Of a stretch of DNA of 5,528 nucleotides, positions 1 through 5,528 are shown one piece after another; the first letter of the stretch is position 1, and every line of letters starts with the position of its first letter. Position numbers and translations under genes: made by a program. The notes below the pieces were generated by a model, which saw nothing but the letters and a program-made list of their open reading frames with translations, did no database searches and was not told the DNA's origin. This DNA comes from an uncultured beta proteobacterium (GTDB taxonomy: Bacteria > Pseudomonadota > Gammaproteobacteria > Burkholderiales > Burkholderiaceae). The stretch is taken from the NCBI GenBank assembly GCA_903845455.1, contig CAIMXN010000307.1, positions 1 to 5,528 on the forward strand. Reading direction: 5' to 3'.

Positions 1-1290
1 ATTGAAGAAATGATTCGTCGCATTCCTCCTCCAAAGGGAAGTGCTAGTGAGCCACTACAAGCCTTGATTATTGATTCTTGGTTTGACAACTATGTTGGTG
101 TGGTGATGTTGATTCGTGTGGTCAACGGCACTTTAAAACCTAAAGACAAAATTTTATTAATGGCTCATGGTTCAACGCATTTAGTTGAGCACGTTGGTGT
201 GTTCAGTCCAAAGTCTGTAGATCGTCCAGAGCTCTCAGCTGGTCAAGTGGGCTTTGTGATTGCAGGTATTAAGGAACTCAAAGCTGCAAAAGTGGGCGAT
301 ACGGTTACCCATGCGCCTGGCCAACAAGGACGCACACCTGCAGCCGTTCCGTTACCAGGATTTAAGGAAGTGAAGTCACAGGTATTTGCAGGTCTCTATC
401 CCGTAGAGGCTAGTGAGTATGATCAGTTGCGTGAATCGCTTGAAAAATTAAAGCTTAACGATGCATCTCTTCTATATGAACCAGAGGTATCGCAAGCATT
501 GGGATTTGGATTCCGCTGCGGATTTTTAGGTTTGCTACACATGGAGATCGTACAAGAGCGCTTAGAACGTCAGTACGACATGAACCTGATAACTACCGCG
601 CCAACTGTGGTGTATCAGGTAGAGCAGTCTGATGGCACGCTGATGATGGTAGATAACCCATCGAAGATGCCGGAGCCCAGCAAGATTGCTACCATTCTGG
701 AACCAATCGTTACTGTCAATCTGTATATGCCTCAAGAGTATGTCGGATCGATTATTACTTTATGTGTTGGCAAGCGTGGTATTCAGACAGATATGAATTA
801 TCTGGGTCGTCAGGTGAGATTGACGTATGAGCTGCCAATGGCTGAGATTGTGATGGATTTCTTTGACAGAATGAAATCCATTTCACGTGGCTATGCCTCA
901 ATGGATTACGAATTTAAAGAATATCGTCCAGCTGATGTGGTGAAAGTCGATATTTTAATTAACGGTGAACGCGTTGACGCTTTGTCCGTCATTGTTCACC
1001 GTAGCAATAGCCAGCATCGCGGGCGTGAGGTGGTCGCAAAAATGCGCGGCATTATTCCTCGACAAATGTTTGATGTAGCTATTCAGGCGGCGATTGGTAG
1101 CAACATCGTTGCGCGCGAGAACGTGAAGGCATTGCGTAAGAACGTTTTGGCTAAATGCTATGGCGGTGATATTTCTCGTAAGCGTAAGCTTCTTGAGAAG
1201 CAAAAGGAAGGTAAGAAGCGTATGAAGCAAGTGGGTAATGTGGAGATTCCACAAGAGGCTTTCTTGGCTATTTTGCAAGTGGAGGGTTAA
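1..1290 (+). CDS. lepA: Elongation factor 4 (LepA/EF4), 3' part; N-terminus outside window
   Basis: LepA is a ribosome-associated translational GTPase related to EF-G, implicated in 30S assembly, translation initiation and back-translocation. The frame is open from base 1, so the ATG at 10 is internal and not the start. The 429 codons present correspond to the last ~70% of a ~600-residue family member; about 170 residues, holding the whole GTPase domain, lie upstream. Numbering from the first codon, visible parts are the linker IPPP (8-11), the domain II beta-barrel (about 17-105, with LQALIIDSWFDNYVGVV), domain III (about 121-200, with GFGFRCGFLGLLHME at 168-182), the EF-G domain V-like region (about 232-310, with RGYASMDYEFK) and the LepA-specific C-terminal domain (about 320-429, with NVLAKCYGGDISRK followed by a Lys/Arg-rich stretch). 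The family-typical end, NVEIPQEAFLAIL, is intact. Its TAA overlaps the lepB ATG, the classic lepA-lepB pairing. Identification is essentially certain. Confidence 0.97.
   Translation: MEEMIRRIPPPKGSASEPLQALIIDSWFDNYVGVVMLIRVVNGTLKPKDKILLMAHGSTHLVEHVGVFSPKSVDRPELSAGQVGFVIAGIKELKAAKVGDTVTHAPGQQGRTPAAVPLPGFKEVKSQVFAGLYPVEASEYDQLRESLEKLKLNDASLLYEPEVSQALGFGFRCGFLGLLHMEIVQERLERQYDMNLITTAPTVVYQVEQSDGTLMMVDNPSKMPEPSKIATILEPIVTVNLYMPQEYVGSIITLCVGKRGIQTDMNYLGRQVRLTYELPMAEIVMDFFDRMKSISRGYASMDYEFKEYRPADVVKVDILINGERVDALSVIVHRSNSQHRGREVVAKMRGIIPRQMFDVAIQAAIGSNIVARENVKALRKNVLAKCYGGDISRKRKLLEKQKEGKKRMKQVGNVEIPQEAFLAILQVEG
1281..1286 (+). promoter_or_regulatory. Shine-Dalgarno sequence for lepB inside the lepA 3' end
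   Basis: GGAGGG lies in the last codons of lepA, four bases before the lepB ATG counted from GGAGG. It is the strongest Shine-Dalgarno match in the window. With the TAATG stop/start overlap it supports translational coupling of lepB to lepA and fixes the lepB start at 1290. The spacing is slightly short but usable. Confidence 0.8.
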
Positions 1291-2096
1291 TGAACTTCGC
1301 CCTTCTCCTTTTCGTCTTGGTGATTATTTCAGGAATTGCCTGGGTTGCAGACAAGCTCTACTTTGCGCCACAAAGACGTGCCGCTGGTATTGATCGCATG
1401 CCGCTCTGGTTAGAGTACTCGGCCAGCTTCTTTCCAGTGATTTGTGCAGTGTTTGTATTACGGTCATTTCTAGTTGAGCCATTTAAGATCCCCTCTGGAT
1501 CAATGATTCCAACACTGCAAATTGGTGATTTCATTTTGGTCAATAAGTTTACTTATGGCATTCGTTTACCGGTCATTAATAAGAAGATAGTAGAACTTGG
1601 TTCGCCTCAGCGCGGTGATGTAGTAGTGTTTCGCTATCCTCGTGATGAATCCGTTGATTACATTAAACGCATCGTTGGTTTGCCTGGTGATGTGATTGAG
1701 TATCAAGATAAGCGTCTTACTATTAATGGTCAGCCATTAACTTACAGCGGCGGCGAACCTTATCTCGACCCTGAGAGCATGCGTTATGCCAAGGAATTTG
1801 CTGAGGCCTTTCCAATAGCTTTGGGTGGTAATCGTCACGAGATCTTGAATAACCCTGATCGTCCGGCTGGTAGCTTTCCATCGGAACGCTTTCCTGGATT
1901 TGAGAATTGCCAATATCAAAATGCAGGTTTGACTTGTAAGATCCCCGCTGGACATTATTTTGCAATGGGTGACAACCGTGATAACAGTGCAGATTCCCGT
2001 TTTTGGGGTTTTGTACCAGATCAAAATATTGTGGGCAGGGCATTCTTTGTTTGGCTTAACTTAGGCTCCCTTAGTCGTATTGGTGGATTTCAGTAA
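1290..2096 (+). CDS. lepB: Signal peptidase I (leader peptidase)
   Basis: This membrane-bound serine protease (family S26) removes signal peptides from exported proteins on the periplasmic side of the inner membrane. In the 268 residues, two hydrophobic segments (about 3-20 and 45-61) flank a short basic loop, matching the E. coli topology with the catalytic domain in the periplasm. Box B, PSGSMIPTL, carries the nucleophile Ser71. Box D, YIKRIVGLPGD, carries the general base Lys126 (E. coli Ser91 and Lys146). Box E, GDNRDNSADSR, is at 227-237, and the chain ends in the usual LSRIGG. It is about 55 residues shorter than the 324-residue E. coli enzyme, mainly in the non-catalytic periplasmic subdomain. 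Cys207 and Cys216 could form a disulfide there. The ATG overlaps the lepA stop and has a good Shine-Dalgarno. The assignment is secure. Confidence 0.98.
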   Translation: MNFALLLFVLVIISGIAWVADKLYFAPQRRAAGIDRMPLWLEYSASFFPVICAVFVLRSFLVEPFKIPSGSMIPTLQIGDFILVNKFTYGIRLPVINKKIVELGSPQRGDVVVFRYPRDESVDYIKRIVGLPGDVIEYQDKRLTINGQPLTYSGGEPYLDPESMRYAKEFAEAFPIALGGNRHEILNNPDRPAGSFPSERFPGFENCQYQNAGLTCKIPAGHYFAMGDNRDNSADSRFWGFVPDQNIVGRAFFVWLNLGSLSRIGGFQ

Positions 2097-2099
2097 ATC
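2086..2099 (+). promoter_or_regulatory. Small hairpin between lepB end and rnc start codon
   Basis: GATTT (2086-2090) and AAATC (2095-2099) are perfect complements separated by CAGT, giving a 5-bp stem with a 4-nt loop that abuts the rnc ATG at 2100 and contains the lepB TAA. A Shine-Dalgarno-like GGTGG (2082-2086) sits at its 5' base, 13 nt from the ATG if unfolded. Folding could shorten that distance. The stem is A/T-rich and weak, so a functional role is only inferred. Confidence 0.3.
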
Positions 2100-2891
2100 A
2101 TGAACGCGCGCGCCGTCATCGAAACCGTACCGCTGCAAGAGCGGCTTGGATATAGCTTCAAAAAGATTGAGCTACTCAATCAGGCATTGACGCATCGCAG
2201 TCATAGTAAGAAAAATAATGAGCGCTTAGAGTTTCTCGGTGATTCGATTCTCAATTGTGTCGTTGCAGATTTACTTTACGAGCGCTACTCCGACTTAGAT
2301 GAAGGTGATCTCTCTCGCGTGCGAGCGAACTTGGTTAAGCAACAAGCCTTATATGAGATTGCGCAAACCTTATCTTTATCTGATTACTTGCGTTTAGGTG
2401 AGGGCGAACTCAAGAGTGGCGGCTTCCGCAGACCTTCTATTTTGGCTGACACACTCGAAGCTGTTACTGGCGCAATCTTTTTAGATGGCGGCTTTGATGC
2501 TGCCAAGACTTGTCTGCGTAAACTCTATTCCGCTATCTTGTCGCAGGTTGATCCCAAGACCTTGGGTAAAGACGATAAAACACTATTGCAGGAGTGTTTA
2601 CAAAGTTATCAATTGCCTTTGCCAACCTATAACGTGACTGGTACTACTGGCGCAGCCCATAATCAGCAATTTGAGGTCGAGTGTTTAATTCCCAACCTAA
2701 AGGTATCCGTAAAAGGTGAGGGTGCTTCTCGTCGTGCGGCAGAACAAGCCGCAGCTAAGCTTGCTTTGTTGGCAGTCCTGAAAGCTTTGCCACAAGAGTC
2801 GCGCAAGCCAAAGAAAACTCGGTCAGCCAAGAAGAAAGCAGCAAAGAAGGAATCTACTGAAGAGCAGTTAAATCTTAAGCTGAAGGGCTAA
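2100..2891 (+). CDS. rnc: Ribonuclease III
   Basis: RNase III is an Mg2+-dependent endonuclease that cuts double-stranded RNA as a dimer; it releases 16S and 23S precursors from the rRNA transcript and trims structured mRNAs. The 263-residue protein has the catalytic domain at about 10-150, with the signature NERLEFLGDSIL (40-51). The metal and catalytic residues are all present: Glu41, Glu44, Asp48, Asp117 and Glu120, equivalent to E. coli E38, E41, D45, D114 and E117. GELKSGGFRRPSILADT is also conserved. A double-stranded RNA-binding domain follows at about 158-227, ending in the typical GASRRAAEQAAAKLAL. Residues ~233-263 form a Lys-rich, probably disordered tail absent from the 226-residue E. 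coli enzyme. The start is 3 nt after lepB, with only a weak distant GGTGG upstream. rnc-era linkage is widely conserved. Confidence 0.98.
   Translation: MNARAVIETVPLQERLGYSFKKIELLNQALTHRSHSKKNNERLEFLGDSILNCVVADLLYERYSDLDEGDLSRVRANLVKQQALYEIAQTLSLSDYLRLGEGELKSGGFRRPSILADTLEAVTGAIFLDGGFDAAKTCLRKLYSAILSQVDPKTLGKDDKTLLQECLQSYQLPLPTYNVTGTTGAAHNQQFEVECLIPNLKVSVKGEGASRRAAEQAAAKLALLAVLKALPQESRKPKKTRSAKKKAAKKESTEEQLNLKLKG
2882..2887 (+). promoter_or_regulatory. Shine-Dalgarno sequence for era, supporting the GTG start
   Basis: GAAGGG lies in the last codons of rnc, six bases before the GTG at 2894. An in-frame TAA at 2876-2878 closes the era frame upstream, no ATG or TTG lies between it and the GTG, and the next in-frame ATG is inside the P-loop. 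The GTG is therefore the only plausible start. Confidence 0.65.
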
Positions 2892-2893
2892 TC

Positions 2894-3832
2894 GTGTTTA
2901 GATGCGGCACTATCGCCATTGTTGGACGTCCCAATATGGGTAAATCAACTTTACTGAATGCCTTGGTTGGTCAAAAGATTAGCATTACCTCACGTAAAGC
3001 CCAAACCACGCGCCATCGTATTTTAGGTATTCAGAATCGCCCTGAGGCGCAATTTATTTTCATTGATACACCTGGTTTTCAGACGCGACTCCTTAATACA
3101 CTGAATAAGGCATTGAACCGTACGGTTACTACTGCCTTGCAAGATGTAAATGTCGCCTGCTTTGTGGTGGAGGCTGGTTACTTTGGTGAAGATGATAAAA
3201 AAGTATTAAAGCTACTACCCCCAGACTTGCAGATAGTACTGGTGCTCAATAAACTCGATTTATTTAATAGTCGTTTTCAGACTCCTTCAGAGCGTGATCA
3301 GGCGCTACTCAACTTTATGAAGGAAATGTCTTTGTCGTGGAGTCAGCTTGGTGGTCACGATGATCAAGATAAATGTGAATTTTCTGAAATCGTGCCAATG
3401 AGCGCTAAGAGTCCTGGGGATGTTCAAAGGCTTTTGGATGTCCTGGAGGGGTACTTGCCTGAAGGCGAAGCCATTTATGATGTCGATACCGTTACAGACC
3501 GTAGTGAGCGCTTTATGGCTGCAGAGATCTTGCGTGAAAAAGTATTCCGCTTTACTGGTGAAGAATTGCCGTATACCAGCACGGTAGTGATTGATCAATT
3601 TAAGATGGATGGCAAGATGCGCCGCATTGCTGCGACCATTTTAGTGGATCGTGATAGCCATAAGGCGATGATCATTGGTGCCAAAGGCGAGCGTCTGAAA
3701 AAGATCTCTACGGATGCCCGCATCGATATGGAAAAACTGTTTGACGGTAAAGTCTTTTTGGAGACTTGGGTTAAGGTTAAGCGCGGTTGGGCAGATGATC
3801 GCGCTGAACTTCGGGCGCAGGGTCTGGAATAA
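2894..3832 (+). CDS. era: GTPase Era (16S rRNA / 30S maturation factor)
   Basis: Era is an essential GTPase that binds the 3' end of 16S rRNA through a KH domain and acts in 30S assembly, coupled to cell-cycle progression. The 312-residue chain has a Ras-like G domain: G1 GRPNMGKS (11-18), G2 region ITSRKAQTTR (31-40), G3 DTPG (58-61), G4 NKLD (119-122) and G5 SAK (170-172). DRSERFMAAEILREK (202-216) follows, then a KH domain with the binding loop GAKGERLKKI (262-271) and the terminal WVKVKRGWADD. Two oddities are Met15 in G1, where family members nearly always have Val, and a hydrophilic stretch of about 15 extra residues (about 146-162) between G4 and G5 compared with E. coli Era. The GTG start gives a short N-terminus. 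The 2-nt gap after rnc suggests coupled translation with RNase III, which acts in the same rRNA maturation pathway. Confidence 0.97.
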   Translation: MFRCGTIAIVGRPNMGKSTLLNALVGQKISITSRKAQTTRHRILGIQNRPEAQFIFIDTPGFQTRLLNTLNKALNRTVTTALQDVNVACFVVEAGYFGEDDKKVLKLLPPDLQIVLVLNKLDLFNSRFQTPSERDQALLNFMKEMSLSWSQLGGHDDQDKCEFSEIVPMSAKSPGDVQRLLDVLEGYLPEGEAIYDVDTVTDRSERFMAAEILREKVFRFTGEELPYTSTVVIDQFKMDGKMRRIAATILVDRDSHKAMIIGAKGERLKKISTDARIDMEKLFDGKVFLETWVKVKRGWADDRAELRAQGLE

Positions 3833-3838
3833 ATAGCT

Positions 3839-4573
3839 ATGGCCTCGATTCGTGTTGCTGACGAACCTGCTTTTGTGTTGCACAGCATCCCCTATAAAGA
3901 GACTAGCTTAATTCTGGATGTGTTTACGCGACAATATGGTCGCATGGCACTCATTGCTAAGGGCGCTAAGCGCCCGCACTCTACTTTGCGTCCAGTCCTA
4001 CAACGTTTTCAGCCACTGCTAGTATCTTGGAGTGGTAAATCAGAATTGCGCACCCTCACTAAGTCTGAGTGGGTAGGCGGCACCCCTTCATTAGTAGGCG
4101 ATGCCCTACTCTGTGGTTTTTATCTGAATGAATTGTTGGTGAAGTTTCTTGCGCGCGAAGATGAATATGAAAAACTGTACGATCGCTATACAGAAACCAT
4201 CTCCGCTCTATCCAATCTAGAGTTTGAATCTAAGGGCTTGGAAGAAATTCTGCGGCCGTTTGAGTTATCTTTGTTACAAGAAACTGGTTATGCAGCAGCA
4301 TTGGATCGGTGCGTTGAGACCAATGAAGCACCCGAAGAGCGTCGGCAATATGTTTATCAACCTGAGCGGGGAATACGGCCCGTACAAGCAGATGACCCTG
4401 GACATTGGCCTGTACTGGCGGGAAGATCTCTCTTGGCGATAGCTGTGGGAGATTTTTCAGACCCAGAAACCCTATCCGAGAGTAAGCAGTTAATGCGCTT
4501 TCTCTTGGGTTTGCACTTGCAAGATCAGGTTTTGACGACCCGTCAAATTTTGATTGATCTCAAGAAAATCTAG
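3839..4573 (+). CDS. recO: DNA repair protein RecO
   Basis: RecO works with RecR (and RecF) to load RecA onto SSB-coated single-stranded DNA during gap repair, and it anneals complementary strands. The length of 244 residues matches the 242-residue E. coli protein. The N-terminal OB-fold (about 8-80) contains FVLHSIPYKETSLILDVFT and GAKRPHSTLRPVLQ. The helical C-terminal part contains LLCGFYLNELLVKFLARED (90-108), FELSLLQETGYAAALD (141-156) and the ending SKQLMRFLLGLHLQ...TTRQILIDL. Only two Cys are present (92, 158), so the four-Cys zinc motif of Deinococcus/Gram-positive RecO is absent, as expected for proteobacteria. The ATG lies 6 nt after the era stop and in the same frame; only a weak GGA (3826-3828) precedes it, so translation probably depends on ribosomes finishing era. 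The gene ends with tandem in-frame stops, TAG TAA (4571-4576). Confidence 0.96.
   Translation: MASIRVADEPAFVLHSIPYKETSLILDVFTRQYGRMALIAKGAKRPHSTLRPVLQRFQPLLVSWSGKSELRTLTKSEWVGGTPSLVGDALLCGFYLNELLVKFLAREDEYEKLYDRYTETISALSNLEFESKGLEEILRPFELSLLQETGYAAALDRCVETNEAPEERRQYVYQPERGIRPVQADDPGHWPVLAGRSLLAIAVGDFSDPETLSESKQLMRFLLGLHLQDQVLTTRQILIDLKKI
3961..3975. repeat. Perfect 7-bp inverted repeat inside recO
   Basis: GGGCGCT (3961-3967) and AGCGCCC (3969-3975) are exact reverse complements around a single A. In RNA it could fold as a GC-rich 5-bp stem with a CTAAG loop. It falls on the conserved GAKRP codons of recO and no U-run follows, so it is probably a by-product of coding rather than a terminator. 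Confidence 0.4.
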
Positions 4574-4585
4574 TAATCTACCTCA

Positions 4586-5329
4586 ATGAGTCATTCCAAC
4601 ATCCTTGAACTCGGTATCAATATCGATCACGTAGCGACCTTACGTAATGCGCGCGGAACGATTTATCCTGATCCCCTAAAAGCCGCACGTTTAGCGGAAG
4701 AGGCTGGAGCTGATTTAATCACTTTGCATTTGCGTGAAGACCGTCGTCATATTAAAGATGCAGATTTATTGGCATTACGACCTTTAATCACCACGCGCAT
4801 GAATCTGGAGTGTGCAGTTACGGCAGAGATGGTAAATATTGCTTGTCAGGTTAAGCCTGACGATGTTTGTTTGGTACCAGAAAATCGTACAGAGGTTACT
4901 ACCGAAGGTGGCTTAGATGTACTAGGCCATTTTGCGGCTGTTAAAGCAGCTACCACGCAATTACAAAATGCAGGCATTCGGGTATCGTTGTTTATCGATC
5001 CAGACGAGAAGCAAATTCAAGCAGCTAAAGATGTTGGTGCCACCGTAGTTGAATTGCATACTGGGCGCTATGCAGATCTTGCAAGTGATGCCCAAAGACA
5101 AGAGTTGGAGCGTATCAGAAGAGCGGCGCAGTTTGGTGTCAGTATTGGTTTAAGAGTTAACGCAGGTCATGGCTTGCACGAAGGTAATGTATTGCCTATC
5201 GCTGCCATTGCTGAATTATCAGAGCTCAATATTGGGCATGCGATTGTTGCAGAAGCTCTTTTTAAGGGTTGGCAAAAGGCCATTATGGATATGAAAACCT
5301 TGATGGTTCAGGGTAGAGAAAAATCCTAG
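4586..5329 (+). CDS. pdxJ: Pyridoxine 5'-phosphate synthase
   Basis: PdxJ condenses 1-deoxyxylulose 5-phosphate with 3-amino-2-oxopropyl phosphate (from PdxA) to form pyridoxine 5'-phosphate, the ring-closing step of the DXP-dependent vitamin B6 pathway in the cytoplasm. The 247 residues (E. coli 243) form a single TIM barrel. Visible motifs are LGINIDHVATLRNARGT (9-25), LHLREDRRHI (47-56) with the active-site His48, RMNLE (71-75) with the catalytic Glu75, LVPENRTEVTTEGGLDV (96-112), SLFIDPD (134-140), ELHTGRYA (156-163), NAGHGL (192-197) with His195, and ELNIGHAIV (213-221). All are intact. An in-frame TAA at 4574-4576 makes 4586 the first possible ATG. No clear Shine-Dalgarno is seen in the 12-nt gap after recO. 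pdxJ-acpS adjacency is the common proteobacterial arrangement. Confidence 0.98.
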   Translation: MSHSNILELGINIDHVATLRNARGTIYPDPLKAARLAEEAGADLITLHLREDRRHIKDADLLALRPLITTRMNLECAVTAEMVNIACQVKPDDVCLVPENRTEVTTEGGLDVLGHFAAVKAATTQLQNAGIRVSLFIDPDEKQIQAAKDVGATVVELHTGRYADLASDAQRQELERIRRAAQFGVSIGLRVNAGHGLHEGNVLPIAAIAELSELNIGHAIVAEALFKGWQKAIMDMKTLMVQGREKS

Positions 5330-5349
5330 AATATAAAATCAGATAAAAA

Positions 5350-5528
5350 ATGATCATTGGTATAGGTACAGACATCCTGCAGATCGAGCGCTTACAAGCA
5401 GCTTATGACCGTACCAATGGACGCCTAGCTGAAAGGGTTCTAGGTCCTGATGAGTTGATTATTTTTAGGCAACGGCTTGCTAGAAATCACAAGCGCGGCA
5501 TCGCTTTCTTAGCAACGCGTTTTGCAGC
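5350..5528 (+). CDS. acpS: Holo-[acyl-carrier-protein] synthase, 5' part; C-terminus outside window
   Basis: AcpS transfers the 4'-phosphopantetheine arm of coenzyme A to the serine of apo-ACP, switching on fatty acid synthesis. The frame starts at the ATG at 5350 and stays open to the window end: 59 complete codons plus two bases, about half of a ~125-residue protein. It begins MIIGIGTDILQIERL, with the Mg2+-binding Asp8 of the GxGTD motif (E. coli Asp9). RLAERVLGPDEL and GIAFLATRFA follow, the latter leading into the KEA motif whose metal-binding Glu should lie just past the edge. An in-frame TAA at 5344-5346 rules out an earlier start. The gap from pdxJ is 20 nt, A/T-rich and without a visible Shine-Dalgarno. 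The strong N-terminal match and the position after pdxJ make the call firm despite truncation. Confidence 0.95.
   Translation, partial: MIIGIGTDILQIERLQAAYDRTNGRLAERVLGPDELIIFRQRLARNHKRGIAFLATRFA

Noticed and set aside
10..12. ATG at 10 as the start of lepA
   Set aside because: The frame is open to base 1 and the family continues ~170 residues upstream with the GTPase domain, so this Met is internal and the gene is cut by the window edge, not truncated in the genome.
955..1278. Minus-strand open frame of about 107 codons inside lepA
   Set aside because: It lies wholly opposite highly conserved LepA C-terminal codons, has low-complexity Leu/Thr-rich composition and no recognisable domain. 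It is a shadow frame.
1723..2043. Two overlapping minus-strand open frames opposite lepB
   Set aside because: Both are fully antisense to the LepB catalytic domain, use different frames over the same bases and show no family resemblance.
2130..2148. Small alternative hairpins early in rnc (CCGCT/AGCGG and CAAG/CTTG)
   Set aside because: Stems of 4-5 bp inside coding sequence are common by chance, and nothing ties these to a known leader or attenuator.
3305..3888. Three minus-strand open frames opposite era and the start of recO
   Set aside because: They overlap one another and conserved Era/RecO coding sequence, with no recognisable motif or credible ribosome binding site identified.
4224..4442. 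72-codon plus-strand frame nested inside recO in another frame
   Set aside because: RecO is conserved across the whole stretch, and the nested product has no recognisable domain or evident translation signal.
5300..5337. Possible sigma70 promoter for acpS (TTGATG at 5300-5305 with TAGAAT or TATAAA)
   Set aside because: The spacers are 21 and 26 bp, outside the usual 16-18 bp, and A/T-rich gaps produce such hexamers by chance.
1..5528. Search for a novel system, mobile element, CRISPR array or RNA gene
   Set aside because: All but about 43 bases are covered by seven recognised housekeeping genes in a conserved order. There are no transposase or integrase motifs, spaced repeats, tRNA-like cloverleaf or unassigned gene.

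Overview
The window is a gene-dense stretch of bacterial chromosome with every gene on the + strand: the 3' part of lepA, then complete lepB, rnc, era, recO and pdxJ, and the 5' part of acpS. This order is the conserved housekeeping cluster of Betaproteobacteria; gammaproteobacteria such as E. coli keep much the same order as lepA-lepB and rnc-era-recO-pdxJ-acpS. The proteins read as Burkholderiales-type: the RecO segments GAKRPHSTLRPVLQ and SGKSELRTLTKSEWVGG, and the AcpS segment GIAFLATRF. The base composition looks moderate by eye (GC about mid-40s percent, not computed), with many A/T-ending codons. Together these suggest a small-genome, low-GC member of Burkholderiaceae such as Polynucleobacter. 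That assignment is inference from remembered family sequences, not a search.

Layout: lepA (1-1290, lacking its N-terminal GTPase domain because the window starts inside the gene) overlaps lepB by one base (TAATG). lepB (1290-2096) is followed after 3 nt by rnc (2100-2891), after 2 nt by era (2894-3832, GTG start), after 6 nt by recO (3839-4573), after 12 nt by pdxJ (4586-5329), and after 20 nt by acpS (5350 to beyond 5528). No gap exceeds 20 nt. I see no intrinsic terminator or convincing internal promoter, so the block is probably one transcript with translational coupling, its promoter lying upstream of the window.

Functionally the cluster combines ribosome work (LepA/EF4 during translation, RNase III in rRNA processing, Era in 16S rRNA/30S maturation) with signal-peptide removal at the membrane (LepB), recombinational DNA repair (RecO), pyridoxal phosphate synthesis (PdxJ) and activation of acyl carrier protein (AcpS).

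I found no mobile element, CRISPR array, RNA gene, pseudogene or unknown gene, and no undescribed system. The points worth a second look are small: a Met in the Era P-loop, a short hydrophilic insertion in Era, a Lys-rich tail on RNase III, a short hairpin between the Shine-Dalgarno-like sequence and the start of rnc, a Cys pair in LepB, a perfect inverted repeat inside recO, and the lack of visible Shine-Dalgarno sequences before pdxJ and acpS.
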